This document shows, one piece after another, positions 1-8,933 of a DNA stretch of 64,000 bases. Below the pieces are notes generated by a model. That model made no database searches and had not been told where the DNA came from. It was given only the letters and a program-made list of their open reading frames with translations. The number at the start of each line of letters is the position of its first letter. The stretch's first letter is position 1. Origin of the DNA: UBA9662 sp002729415 (GTDB taxonomy: Bacteria; Poribacteria; WGA-4E; UBA9662); assembly GCA_002729415.1 (NCBI GenBank), contig PBXZ01000035.1:1-64000 (forward strand). Direction: 5' to 3'. Made by a program: the position numbers and the translations under genes.

Positions 1-794
1 CTTTAAGGAATGGACAGCTAACAGAAGAGAAATCAACACGTAAGCTCCAATCAAAAAAAGCGCAAGCTTGGAAACGTTCCGCCATTCATATCCAAAATCG
101 AAAAAATCTACTTAAAATGACAAATACAAGCTTTAATCATGAGGGGAATCCAAGAATCTTAGAAGACATATCGCTCCAAATAGGATACGGTGAAATTGTC
201 GCATTAATGGGACAGAACGGATCTGGAAAAACAACATTGCTGATGTTGATGGCAAAATTATTACGGCCGACATCTGGCGAAATCACCTTAGATGACTGCG
301 GGGCCAAACGAAAAGGGGAAGGCAAAATCGGTTTTGTCTCTCAAAATTCGGATTTGGTTTTACAAGCCCAGACAGTTGAAGATGAGATAAAATTTGGCCC
401 TCTAAACTTTGGATTGAAACACCATTTACTGGAAAAACGATCAAACGAGATAGCTGACATGTTTAAGATGTCCTCATATAAAAATGATCACCCATACGCT
501 CTTTCTGGCGGTCAACGCCAACGAGTCGCTATTGCTGCCAACTTGTCGCTTAACCCGGATCTACTTCTTCTAGATGAGCCAACTACTGGTCAAGATACAG
601 ATTACCTCAACACTACAATGCAGATACTTTGCCACAAAATCAGTAACGATAATAAGACTCTTATCTTCTCCTCCCATAATGTTGGTTTAGTGTTAAGATA
701 CGCAGATCGCGTGTTAATTCTGAATCGAGGTAAACTCGCTTTTGATGGCTCAATTAACAAATTCATTGATAGCCATGCTAGCACTTTCACATAA
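1..794 (+). CDS. ECF-type ABC transporter ATP-binding protein, 5' end outside the window
   Basis: ATPase that powers an energy-coupling-factor or cobalt/biotin-type importer at the inner membrane. The ABC domain shows Walker A (GQNGSGKTT), a Q-loop (FVSQNS), the signature LSGGQRQRVAIA, Walker B (LLLLDEPT) and a switch His (SSH). An ATG at 117 is possible, but it falls inside the first beta strand of the ABC fold. The frame is open without a stop back to the window edge, through a basic, Lys/Gln-rich stretch that looks like a linker. I infer the C-terminal half of a longer protein, perhaps a two-ABC fusion; only one domain is visible. No transmembrane partner is seen downstream, where a 224-base gap precedes the next gene. 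Confidence 0.8.
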   Translation, partial: LRNGQLTEEKSTRKLQSKKAQAWKRSAIHIQNRKNLLKMTNTSFNHEGNPRILEDISLQIGYGEIVALMGQNGSGKTTLLMLMAKLLRPTSGEITLDDCGAKRKGEGKIGFVSQNSDLVLQAQTVEDEIKFGPLNFGLKHHLLEKRSNEIADMFKMSSYKNDHPYALSGGQRQRVAIAANLSLNPDLLLLDEPTTGQDTDYLNTTMQILCHKISNDNKTLIFSSHNVGLVLRYADRVLILNRGKLAFDGSINKFIDSHASTFT

Positions 795-912
795 TAGTGG
801 TATCTTTAAACTACACATTAGCTCACAACCTGGGCAACCCACTTACATTATAGGAACACGAATACTACACAATAATTTGTTCTTACCTTCATAAGTCTTG
901 TGCGACGCTATT

Positions 913-947
913 CCAGTAGTATCACCAAGAATATCACTACTGGTTTT
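913..947 (+). terminator. possible weak terminator after the ABC gene
   Basis: Arms at 913-920 (CCAGTAGT) and 936-943 (ACTACTGG) pair perfectly over 8 bp with a 15-base loop and are followed by four T. It sits 119 bases beyond the ABC stop and just before the promoter of the next operon. The U-run is short, so this may be only a hairpin. Confidence 0.35.
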
Positions 948-950
948 GAA

Positions 951-980
951 TTGACGAAGTTCATTTGTTTGTGTTACGAT
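951..980 (+). promoter_or_regulatory. putative sigma70-type promoter of the surface-protein operon
   Basis: TTGACG at 951-956 and TACGAT at 975-980 are separated by 18 bases. Transcription would start near 987, leaving a short leader before the ATG at 1019. This also argues against the earlier TTG start at 965 for the glycosyltransferase. Confidence 0.4.
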
Positions 981-1018
981 TGGTTTCTGCTCGGGAATCC
1001 AAAGGGAACTGGTTGCAA

Positions 1019-2239
1019 ATGCGATATCTTATTAGCACATGTTACTTTCTATTAATTATGGAGATATTAATAGCGCTTCGGTTCTTCCTCTATGCTCGTC
1101 GTGAGAGGAGGAAAGTACCTCACGTTTTTTTTCCCAAAGCTGCTGTTATTGCACCGCACTACGGCTGGGATTCTAGAACAGCAGAAAATGTTAAACGTGT
1201 GCTTGAACAAGATTATGCTGGTGAACACCTAGTCTATCTAGTAACAAATTATGTTGGCGAATCAGACTATGATAGTTCATATCAACCTTTGTTGGAATTG
1301 GTAAAAGGATATACCAACGTGCAAGTCGTGCTAGCACCCAATATTATCGATAATAATCTTCCTAGATCGCANAAAATACAGAACTTGATGTCAGTTATCG
1401 AATTGCTTCCGGACGATATAGAAATTATNGCTTTTATTGATGCTGANGCNGAAATACGAAGTGATTGGCTTAGTCAGCTTGTTCAACCGCTAAAGGATCC
1501 GAGAGTTGGTGCGACCGTTGGTGGNCGGTTCTATCTTGTTNCGGGGGCAAATAATTTCCTGAAAGACCTGGCTTCAATAACCGAAGCTGCATGGGTAAAC
1601 TTCCAGCTTACCATNCANGGNGATCATCCATTAACCATGGTCTGGGGTGGTTCAAATGCTATCAGACGAAAATTGATTAATCAGGGGAAANTTTTAGAAC
1701 GTTGGGCCCATGCAGCTATNGAAGACCACAATCTGACATTTGCAGTTAGGTCACTCAATCAGAAAATCCACTTTGTTCCAGAAGCTATCTCGATATGTCA
1801 CACAAAACATAGATCATGGAAGCAANTTCTTGAATTTACTAACAGGCAAANTATCATGACATANTGGATGCGACATAAAATACAATGGGCAATTCTCTTT
1901 ATAGCAGTTGTTCCAAAAACATTAATTCTGATGTCTGCACCTTTCCTTGCTTTCTCGACGCGTACTGTTACATGGCTATTTNCCTTAATTCCTTTTCTAT
2001 TTCTAGAAATCCATTGTTATCGGCACGCGTTCTCTGCTTTGCCAGACGAGATGAAACGCAACCAACAGATTCAAGAAAATATTAAGCGTACATCCTTCGC
2101 TNTCCCTATCTCAGGTTTTATNGCTGCTATAAATGCTATCTGGGCAATATTTCAGAATGAGATNNTTTGGGGNAATGTGCGTTATAGAATCCTCTCTGAC
2201 ACGGAATGTCAAGTCNTAGGCCGAGTTACTAGCGAATAA
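1019..2239 (+). CDS. membrane glycosyltransferase, GT2/GT21-like (406 aa)
   Basis: Likely transfers a sugar from a nucleotide-sugar to a lipid or surface acceptor at the cytoplasmic membrane. The N-terminus has one hydrophobic helix followed by basic residues (ARRERRK). The catalytic domain has a DxD-type site at residues 141-143 (FIDAD, third residue partly ambiguous), WGGSNAIRR, and EDHNLTFAVRS holding the likely general base. A TNRQ..MT.W segment corresponds to the (Q/R)xxRW region of processive and ceramide-glucosyltransferase-like enzymes. Two or more hydrophobic segments follow near the C-terminus. I chose the ATG at 1019, 13 bases after AGGGA; a TTG at 965 would add 18 residues before the helix. 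It is the first gene of a compact six-gene operon. Acceptor and sugar cannot be told from sequence. About 20 ambiguous bases fall inside. Confidence 0.75.
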   Translation: MRYLISTCYFLLIMEILIALRFFLYARRERRKVPHVFFPKAAVIAPHYGWDSRTAENVKRVLEQDYAGEHLVYLVTNYVGESDYDSSYQPLLELVKGYTNVQVVLAPNIIDNNLPRSXKIQNLMSVIELLPDDIEIXAFIDAXXEIRSDWLSQLVQPLKDPRVGATVGXRFYLVXGANNFLKDLASITEAAWVNFQLTXXXDHPLTMVWGGSNAIRRKLINQGKXLERWAHAAXEDHNLTFAVRSLNQKIHFVPEAISICHTKHRSWKQXLEFTNRQXIMTXWMRHKIQWAILFIAVVPKTLILMSAPFLAFSTRTVTWLFXLIPFLFLEIHCYRHAFSALPDEMKRNQQIQENIKRTSFAXPISGFXAAINAIWAIFQNEXXWXNVRYRILSDTECQVXGRVTSE

Positions 2240-2271
2240 CTGAATCCTAAACCAATTAGATCAGGAAAAAA

Positions 2272-3492
2272 ATGTCAATTCGAAGCCGAGTCTCACCTCG
2301 TTTTTTCATCAAAGAACTTGCGAATGTAGCGTCTGCTGANTGGCATACNTCGTACATCATGGCGCGTTACCAAATGTCTAAAGAGGTTTTTAACCTCCGA
2401 CACCCGTTAGGGGCTAAGCATGGACGTGGTGATAGCGTACAGCTTGTNAGCCTTCGGATTACAGATATGTGCAACTTGCGTTGTCACTCTTGTGGTCAGT
2501 GGGGAGATAATGGTTATTTAATTGGCCAGGACCTAAAAGAATTGAAACAACGAGAGGTCCCAATCGAAGATTATAAGCATCTAGTCGATCAGATTTTGGA
2601 TCTTGGTTGGTCTCCAGTATGGTACATCTGGGGAGGAGAGCCAATGATGTACCCTGGTATTATTGATTTACTGTATTATATCCACGAGCGCNGTATGCCG
2701 ATTTCGATNGTATCGAATGGAACGCGAATTGCTAAATACGCNAGGGATATTGCAGAAACNTGTGAAATCCTGTATCTCAGNGTTGATGGATCAAATGCTG
2801 AAATTCATGATNNTCAGCGCCCTGCGGTTTCAGGAAAATATAGTAATTTTCAAGATGTTGAAGCNGCACTTCAAAAAGTAAAAGAAGAAAAAAATAAAAA
2901 TAATTCGCCTTTNCCATACATAATCCCTCTGAGTTGTATTACAGCTTATAACATAGATGACGTGGTAGATCTATACAAGTTCACTAGCCAGCACGCTGAT
3001 GCCCAAATCCTTTATCTTACNTGGTGGATTGATCAAAAATCTGCAATNGAGCACTCGGAGGACTTTGAGCGTCGNTTTGGCAAAAAACCGCAAACTCACT
3101 ACGGCTGGATTGGGGAATGGAACCAATTTGATCACGGTNTCATTCTTGAAAAATACCACGAGATGATGCGTATCTCACAGCAGCGAAATACCTGTCCTCC
3201 CGTGATGATGCCGGAACTCCATACGAAGGAAGNAATTGATACGTACTATAAAGATCATTCTGAAACCTTTGGTTATAATCAATGCGTTTCTATTTACATG
3301 ACAATGGAAATAGATAGTAATGGTGACGTAAGCCTTTGCCGNGATTACCATGACTATATTATCGGCAATATTCAANGAGATTCAGTAGCTGAGATGTGGA
3401 ACAACGAAGAAGCTGTTCGTTTCCGAAAATCAATTAGTACTGAAGGTCTCATGCCTGTCTGCCGGCGTTGTTGTGGATTGATGGGTTATTAG
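2272..3492 (+). CDS. radical SAM protein with C-terminal SPASM/twitch-like cysteine domain (406 aa)
   Basis: The canonical CxxxCxxC cluster motif is Cys67, Cys71 and Cys74 (CNLRCHSC), binding the SAM-cleaving 4Fe-4S cluster. WGGEPMMYP is the GGE motif that contacts SAM. The C-terminus has Cys in NQCVSIY, VSLC.DYHDY and PVCRRCC, with the typical GNI....EMWNNEE spacing, indicating an auxiliary-cluster SPASM or twitch domain as in peptide-modifying and sugar-related radical SAM enzymes. The ATG at 2272 follows AGGA by about 6 bases, 32 bases after the glycosyltransferase stop. No small precursor peptide gene is visible nearby, so a RiPP role is not supported. A role in modifying a glycan, lipid or surface protein of the same operon is inference. 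Confidence 0.85.
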   Translation: MSIRSRVSPRFFIKELANVASAXWHXSYIMARYQMSKEVFNLRHPLGAKHGRGDSVQLXSLRITDMCNLRCHSCGQWGDNGYLIGQDLKELKQREVPIEDYKHLVDQILDLGWSPVWYIWGGEPMMYPGIIDLLYYIHERXMPISXVSNGTRIAKYXRDIAEXCEILYLXVDGSNAEIHDXQRPAVSGKYSNFQDVEXALQKVKEEKNKNNSPXPYIIPLSCITAYNIDDVVDLYKFTSQHADAQILYLXWWIDQKSAXEHSEDFERXFGKKPQTHYGWIGEWNQFDHGXILEKYHEMMRISQQRNTCPPVMMPELHTKEXIDTYYKDHSETFGYNQCVSIYMTMEIDSNGDVSLCXDYHDYIIGNIQXDSVAEMWNNEEAVRFRKSISTEGLMPVCRRCCGLMGY

Positions 3493-3509
3493 ACAAAATC
3501 CGAATTGAA

Positions 3510-4970
3510 ATGTCTCTCATTCTAACGATTAATGTAGATAACGTATCCCTCGAATACCAATGTTTTGAGATGNTAGGCGAAATTTGCCTTGCCAAAGGGA
3601 AATTTGATCGTATTAACAATTCAATTCCGGAATTGACCTATGAGCGTCATGATGGAGACNGTTATAAGTTAGAAGTCCCTCAGATTACCCATGACAACGT
3701 CTTTTCATTTNTCCCGGCAACTCTNCTCGATAAAGAACACGGCNTTATTGATGACATGTCAGCCATNACTGCTGTTGGACATTATNTTGTTCATGGNGGA
3801 ATCCATTTTGCTGAGTCACAACTCATTACGCCGCTGACAGAGGGATTGATTGAGCAAAATAATCATCTTGCCCCATTGCATAATCCCTTTAGTTTAAANG
3901 GGATTCGGTTGTGTCGCAAGATTATGCCNGACANACCACAAGTAGCAGTTTTTGATACGGCTTTCCATCGATCAATCCCTGATTATGCTCAGGTTTATCC
4001 TATNCCATACGAATTTTACGTGGAACATGATATTCGTCGTTATGGATTTCACGGGATATCTCATCGTTACGTTTCACATCGNGCCGCTNAAATGTTGGGG
4101 CGTTCTCTNTCTGATCTCAAGCTTATCTCCTGCTACCTCGGAAATNNGTGTAGCNTTACAGCAATTGACGGTGGTCAGTCCGTTGACACAAGCATGGGAT
4201 TTACACCGCTTGAAGGATTAATGATGGGTACCTGTAGTGGNNATATTGATCCNGCTATTATCTTCCATNTAGCAAGAAAACACGGCATGTCGATCGGCGA
4301 CATTGAAGAGTTGCTAACCAAAAACAGTGGCTTACGTGGAATTTCAGGTGTCGAATTAGATTTTAGGGAACTTCTTAATACAACCTCAATGGATAACGAA
4401 CGTGTGTTGCTTGCTTTAAAAATGTTTTGCTATAGTGTCAGTCAATACNTTGGTAAATACGNCGCCTCACTTGGCGGTCTTGACGCACTCATCTTTACNG
4501 GTGAGATTGGGGAGAATATGGCAAGAATNCGGTCGAAAATCTGTGAAAAACTNGGTTTCTTAGGTATCGAAATTGATCCGANTAAAAATGGCAATCGGGT
4601 ATGTGAAAAAGAAATTAATCGTGATAACGCAACAGTTCANACACTTCTGATCCCGACGAATNCGGNATTAATGATTGCACGAGATACACTTGATCTTGTT
4701 CAAAAACCTCCAGAACAAATTGATCAAATTACGCAATTTTCACGTTTGGTGGAAATTGTTGAAAAACGTGACACNCNTCCNGNATCTANGCAGTTGCTCG
4801 ATCAACCTAACCAAAAAGGAAACACTGAACCANGTCATCAGAATTCAAANCCTAAACAACCNTTAATTGATGGACGANCGGTNGAGCCGCCAGAGCTANA
4901 AGGNAGTATGNACACTGAGCCTCCATTTGCACCGAGCGCATGGTTATCGATCTACAATGAAAAGCAGTAA
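3510..4970 (+). CDS. acetate-kinase-family protein lacking key catalytic residues (486 aa)
   Basis: The ASKHA acetate-kinase fold is clear: YGFHGISHRYVSH, SVDTSMGFTPLEGLMMGT, GEIGENMAR and APLHNPF are all present. By recalled Methanosarcina thermophila AckA numbering it aligns with a constant offset of +1. Catalytic Arg91 is Tyr92, Arg241 is Cys242 (MGTCSG instead of MGTRxG), and metal ligand Glu384 falls on codon 385, 'ncg', which cannot encode Glu. The nucleotide loop INAGSSS reads INVDNVS. Asp148 (Asp149 here) and the FHG His are retained. About 95 extra residues, Pro/Gln-rich, follow the kinase core. I expect little or no acetate-kinase activity; a regulatory, structural or altered-substrate role is inference. 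The start at 3510 is 17 bases after the radical SAM stop, and the end overlaps the next gene by 14 bases. Ambiguous bases nearby mean single substitutions should be re-read. Confidence 0.85.
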   Translation: MSLILTINVDNVSLEYQCFEMXGEICLAKGKFDRINNSIPELTYERHDGDXYKLEVPQITHDNVFSFXPATXLDKEHGXIDDMSAXTAVGHYXVHXGIHFAESQLITPLTEGLIEQNNHLAPLHNPFSLXGIRLCRKIMXDXPQVAVFDTAFHRSIPDYAQVYPXPYEFYVEHDIRRYGFHGISHRYVSHXAAXMLGRSXSDLKLISCYLGNXCSXTAIDGGQSVDTSMGFTPLEGLMMGTCSXXIDXAIIFHXARKHGMSIGDIEELLTKNSGLRGISGVELDFRELLNTTSMDNERVLLALKMFCYSVSQYXGKYXASLGGLDALIFXGEIGENMARXRSKICEKXGFLGIEIDPXKNGNRVCEKEINRDNATVXTLLIPTNXXLMIARDTLDLVQKPPEQIDQITQFSRLVEIVEKRDXXXXSXQLLDQPNQKGNTEPXHQNSXPKQXLIDGRXXEPPELXXSMXTEPPFAPSAWLSIYNEKQ

Positions 4971-7635
4971 NCTTTTCGGACAACTGCCAATTTGGATTGA
5001 AAAGGGATNTCTTGTCTTTTNCCTTTTTTTAATNTATANCNTTGTTCCNCTAGCAAGTCGANCATATGCTCAGATTACTGATATTGAATATNTTATCGAT
5101 CGACTTGATTCNGATGAAATATTTACCCGAAAAGNAGCAATAGATAAATTGGTTGAAATTGGCGAGCCAGTGTTCCCTTACCTNGCATCTACTCTTAGAN
5201 NGGGTGGNCCCGTNGCTAGGAGTTCNGCAATCCGTGTGTTGAGCAAAATTGGCCATTCTGCTATTCCAATTCTCTCAATTGCNGTCAAGGATCCTGTACT
5301 NAAGNGNCAGGAAGATNCNATCCTTGGTGTGCGGAAAGNCCTTGTACCGAACACTCAGAAGGAAGCAATTGAGAGCCTTANGGACTTCGGTTTTTCCGTT
5401 ATAATTGTTCCACTGTTGACACATGAAAACTCAAACGTTCGACGAAATCTTGTNTATGCTTTAGGTGAGATAGCNAAATCAGTTTCTTTCCGTGCTGAAA
5501 ATNATTTCCGTGATGTGGTTCCCGCATTGGTGCNGGCATTGGACGATCAAAACAGAGAAGTTCAACTTCATGCGATTGATGCACTAGGGAAAATGGGGAA
5601 TCTTGCAANCNTTTACAAAGATACTTTGCAGANAATGTTCAGCAGNTTCCAATTCAGCATTGCCTTGGAATTTAGAGATGAATTGGAAGAAGGGAATGAT
5701 TTCGTGCTTCCTTTCTCGATGCCGCTNGATTTTGGNGCTGACCTTGACCTNGGTCCTGCCATNCCNCTGGAACTTCTTGAGCAATTTANATTCTGGGGTA
5801 TTCCGATCTCGAATCAAGCAACCTTAGCAACACAAAAAAAGTATAAAAGTTGGATGATCCGTGATGGCAGAAATAAACAGATTTACACCTTGACACGCAA
5901 TAGCGAGGATATCGAGATCCGNCGNATTAGTATTTCCCGAAACTTNCAAATAGCACTTGAAGAAAAAGGTCTTTATATATCCANAAAAGCTAGAATTGAT
6001 CAGGTAACTCCAANACGTNCNTGGTTGCTGATTGATCGAAATCNAATNTATNCGGTAGAAATAAAATCGAATCCTCAACGAATTGATTTTTCGCTAAACC
6101 ATGAAGATCCGGANATACGAGCCGCAATCGTCAAAGCACTGGCGCAGATACTANATCCCTCTGAAATTGGGGAGTATCTGATAAAAATGTTGGATGATCC
6201 CAATCGGTCTGTAAGTGGTGNGGCTGCCGNAGGCCTGTCGAAAGTCAGCGTTAGCNNAAGNGNNAAANTCATCAGAGAACTTATTTATCGACTTAGTTCG
6301 AAGATGCCTAGGTCTCAGTTTTATGCTGCTGTTGCACTNGGNAAAATGAAGGCTCGTCCCGCAATCNATGAACTCTTAAAGNTGCTCAAAGAAGGAGGTA
6401 ACCACGNCGCTGTAGCCGCGAATGCATTAGGAAATATNCTAGNTCAAGANNCNNAAATACCAGCAATTTTGCCTAATGAACCAAATCACAATAAAATCAT
6501 AGAAATATTGTTNGATACACTTAAACATGAGAATTTCATTGTNCGGTTGAGTGTGGTTGAANCTCTGAGCAAAANAGGGAAATCAGCAGAAAATNAAAGT
6601 AAACTGCTTATCACNNAGAATCTGATTGGATTACTCAATGACAGCAATCTTCAGGTTCGNCAGAATNCAGCACTGACTTTAGGTNNGATCAAAGAGCCNG
6701 CTGATTTGATTGTATCACAACTCATAGTTACTGTNTTGAAAGATTCCTATGTTCGTGCTGCTGCTATTACGGCTCTTGGTGAAATCGGTCATGAGGCTGA
6801 ANAAGCCATACCAACTGTAAAAGAAGCGCTGAATGATTTATCTGGAGAGGTTAGGGCAAGTGCTGTCCAAGCAATCGTCAAAATTTCACNGCAGGATGAN
6901 GGAAAGGATAATGTCCTGAATCAAGTCAGACGTATTCTCGATCAAGATNTCNATGAAGATGCCAAAGCGGCGGCAGCCCTAGCATTAGCNGATTTTCATN
7001 GACTCAACNCCAGAGCTATGAATCAAAAAAAAANCAATNTAATCTTATCAGCTTTGGTGCGTTCCCTAGGAGATCCTAGCCAGAAAGTACAAGTGAGTAC
7101 TATAGAGGCCATNAAAAGGNTAGGTTCTGCTGCAACCNCCNCGTTACTTGAAGCACAACNAAGCACNAACCATAGAATTGTCAGAAATTCCGCTATTGTT
7201 TTAGTTGATATTGGTACTCGNCATCCAGCGGAATGGGGAAAACNNGTTCTTCAAGTACTTTTTAAATTATCCAAAGATAAAACAGCCGATTATCANCGNA
7301 AGATAATTGATTTGTTAAAAGGTTTTGACAAACTCGCAACATTAAATTTCCTAAGAGAAAAGTTAGGTGATGAAATCATCGATGGCCGAGTNCATGCAGC
7401 ATATCTTCTTGGTCAAATAAAGGAACCATCTANTGAAATCATTCCAATACTAATTCNGACATTGGAGGATTCTAATCCNCATTTAGTAGGCGAATCCAAA
7501 GTTTTTGTGGAAACACATCGAGCATTGTTAAACTTCAGAATGTCAGAGGCTAACGATGCNTTGATNAAAGAAAGAGTTANAGCATGGCAAAGGCGAAAAG
7601 CNCAGAGGCAAGAGAAAACATCGGAAGTGCCTTAA
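4957..7635 (+). CDS. exported or membrane-anchored HEAT-repeat protein (892 aa)
   Basis: A hydrophobic N-terminal segment ending in YAQ looks like a signal peptide or anchor, so the protein probably acts outside the cytoplasm. Residues about 40-225 and 378-870 are tandem HEAT/PBS-lyase-like repeats. Typical cores are VRASAVQAIVKIS, VRAAAITALGEIG and IRAAIVKALAQIL, spaced about 35-40 residues apart. Residues about 230-378 break the repeat pattern and contain strand-rich text (KQIYTLTRNSEDIEI), probably an inserted domain. Such solenoids are protein-binding scaffolds. I chose the ATG at 4957, which overlaps the end of the kinase-like gene (ATGA...TAA), giving translational coupling. Ambiguous bases are very dense here. 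Confidence 0.75.
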   Translation: MKSSXLFGQLPIWIEKGXLVFXLFLXYXXVXLASRXYAQITDIEYXIDRLDXDEIFTRKXAIDKLVEIGEPVFPYXASTLRXGXPXARSXAIRVLSKIGHSAIPILSIXVKDPVXKXQEDXILGVRKXLVPNTQKEAIESLXDFGFSVIIVPLLTHENSNVRRNLXYALGEIXKSVSFRAENXFRDVVPALVXALDDQNREVQLHAIDALGKMGNLAXXYKDTLQXMFSXFQFSIALEFRDELEEGNDFVLPFSMPXDFXADLDXGPAXXLELLEQFXFWGIPISNQATLATQKKYKSWMIRDGRNKQIYTLTRNSEDIEIXXISISRNXQIALEEKGLYISXKARIDQVTPXRXWLLIDRNXXYXVEIKSNPQRIDFSLNHEDPXIRAAIVKALAQILXPSEIGEYLIKMLDDPNRSVSGXAAXGLSKVSVSXXXKXIRELIYRLSSKMPRSQFYAAVAXXKMKARPAIXELLKXLKEGGNHXAVAANALGNXLXQXXXIPAILPNEPNHNKIIEILXDTLKHENFIXRLSVVEXLSKXGKSAENXSKLLIXXNLIGLLNDSNLQVXQNXALTLGXIKEXADLIVSQLIVTXLKDSYVRAAAITALGEIGHEAEXAIPTVKEALNDLSGEVRASAVQAIVKISXQDXGKDNVLNQVRRILDQDXXEDAKAAAALALXDFHXLNXRAMNQKKXNXILSALVRSLGDPSQKVQVSTIEAXKRXGSAATXXLLEAQXSXNHRIVRNSAIVLVDIGTXHPAEWGKXVLQVLFKLSKDKTADYXXKIIDLLKGFDKLATLNFLREKLGDEIIDGRXHAAYLLGQIKEPSXEIIPILIXTLEDSNXHLVGESKVFVETHRALLNFRMSEANDXLXKERVXAWQRRKXQRQEKTSEVP

Positions 7636-8933
7636 ATGCATNTAAAAGAATTATAGTTGGGTTTTTAATTCTGCTGATTTTTAGTCCNTTTTTGGTTGCN
7701 CAATGGATTATTGTACCAATGGACGAATCGCAGACGAATCATCTCAAGGCATATGGACTCNCCTACTGGACTCTTGAAGNNCCACGCGAATATAGTGCNA
7801 AATGGTTGCTGAATTATCGTGGAGGTGCATTTTTGTTGTTAGATGCACCAGACGTTCGAAAACAATCATATGAAATGGGAGTAAATTTCGAGTTATTATC
7901 CAATGTTGATTACATCACAATACAAACTGAAATTGAAAATAGCAATATGGATGAGATCTCGCTTGAAAAAGCCCCAAAGATCGCTGTTTATCGCCCCCAC
8001 GACNACAGTCCCTATCGAGACCCGTGGGATGACGCAGTTAAAATCGTCATGGATTACGCTGATATACCCTATGAAACCGTTTGGGATGANGAGGTNATGA
8101 ANGGGGCATTGTTGGCAAAGGAATACGATTGGTTACACCTCCATCATGAAGATTTNACAGGTCAATACGGCAAGTTTTATGCCTCTTTTCGAGATCAAGT
8201 TTGGTATCAGCAACGTGTGCGGATNTACCAAGATGTTGCTCANAAATCNGGGTTCGACAATGTTGCTCGACAAAAAGGTCATATTGCTGAACTTATTCGA
8301 GATTATATTGTGAAGGGCGGGTTTTTGTTTGCAATGTGTTCCGCCCCTGAGACACTTGATATTGCGTTGGCGACNGATAGTGGCCGAATCGACATTGTTG
8401 CACCCGAGATCGATGGTACGCCNGTTAAAACCAACTATCAATCGCAACTCAAATTCGATCAAACNTTCNCCTTCAAGGACTTTGAACTTTATCCTGATCC
8501 GAACCGATACGAGTTTTCAAATATCGATAACCCACAGCCAGAGCTTAATCCTCTTTCTGGAATCGAGGATTTTATACTCTTCGAATTCGCCGCTAAACAT
8601 GACCCTATTCCAGCAATGCTAACGCANAATCATAAANCNCGGNTTTTCGGTTATCTTGGTCAAACAACATCATTCAATAAGNANACTATTCGTCAATCAA
8701 CGACCATTCTTGGAGAAATCGAGGGTACTAAGTATGCCAAATATATTCATGGGAATTTNGGAAAAGGCACCTTNACTTTCCTAGCAGGACATGATCCNGA
8801 AGATTATCGACACCTTGTTGGTGANGGACGGATTCCTACCAATCTNAATCTCCATAAACATTCGCCTGGATACCGATTGATTTTAAACAACATTTTATTT
8901 CCAGCCGCCAAAAAGAAACCACAAAAGACGTAA
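7584..8933 (+). CDS. membrane-anchored amidotransferase-like protein of unknown function (449 aa)
   Basis: One transmembrane helix at about residues 22-45 follows a basic N-terminus, leaving a large soluble domain outside. The domain holds a nucleophile-elbow-like GGFLFAMCSAPETLDIAL with Cys252, and a late GHD.EDYRH segment that could supply a His. This resembles the class I glutamine-amidotransferase/ThuA-like fold. WLHLHHED.TGQYGKFY is a distinctive His-rich motif that I recall from envelope proteins sometimes labelled asparagine synthetase B; I do not trust that label because no ATP-pyrophosphatase domain is present. The ATG at 7584 lies inside the HEAT gene (52-base overlap) after GAAAGAG. 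The stop overlaps the next ATG (TAATG). Confidence 0.6.
   Translation: MAKAKSXEARENIGSALNAXKRIIVGFLILLIFSXFLVXQWIIVPMDESQTNHLKAYGLXYWTLEXPREYSXKWLLNYRGGAFLLLDAPDVRKQSYEMGVNFELLSNVDYITIQTEIENSNMDEISLEKAPKIAVYRPHDXSPYRDPWDDAVKIVMDYADIPYETVWDXEXMXGALLAKEYDWLHLHHEDXTGQYGKFYASFRDQVWYQQRVRXYQDVAXKXGFDNVARQKGHIAELIRDYIVKGGFLFAMCSAPETLDIALAXDSGRIDIVAPEIDGTXVKTNYQSQLKFDQXFXFKDFELYPDPNRYEFSNIDNPQPELNPLSGIEDFILFEFAAKHDPIPAMLTXNHKXRXFGYLGQTTSFNKXTIRQSTTILGEIEGTKYAKYIHGNXGKGTXTFLAGHDXEDYRHLVGXGRIPTNXNLHKHSPGYRLILNNILFPAAKKKPQKT

Noticed and set aside
965..1018. TTG start for the glycosyltransferase at 965
   Set aside because: It lies within the predicted promoter and adds residues before the membrane helix; ATG at 1019 has AGGGA upstream.
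2272..4970. Radical SAM plus acetate-kinase-like pair as a RiPP or anaerobic acetate pathway
   Set aside because: No precursor peptide gene and no phosphotransacetylase are present, and the kinase active site is broken.
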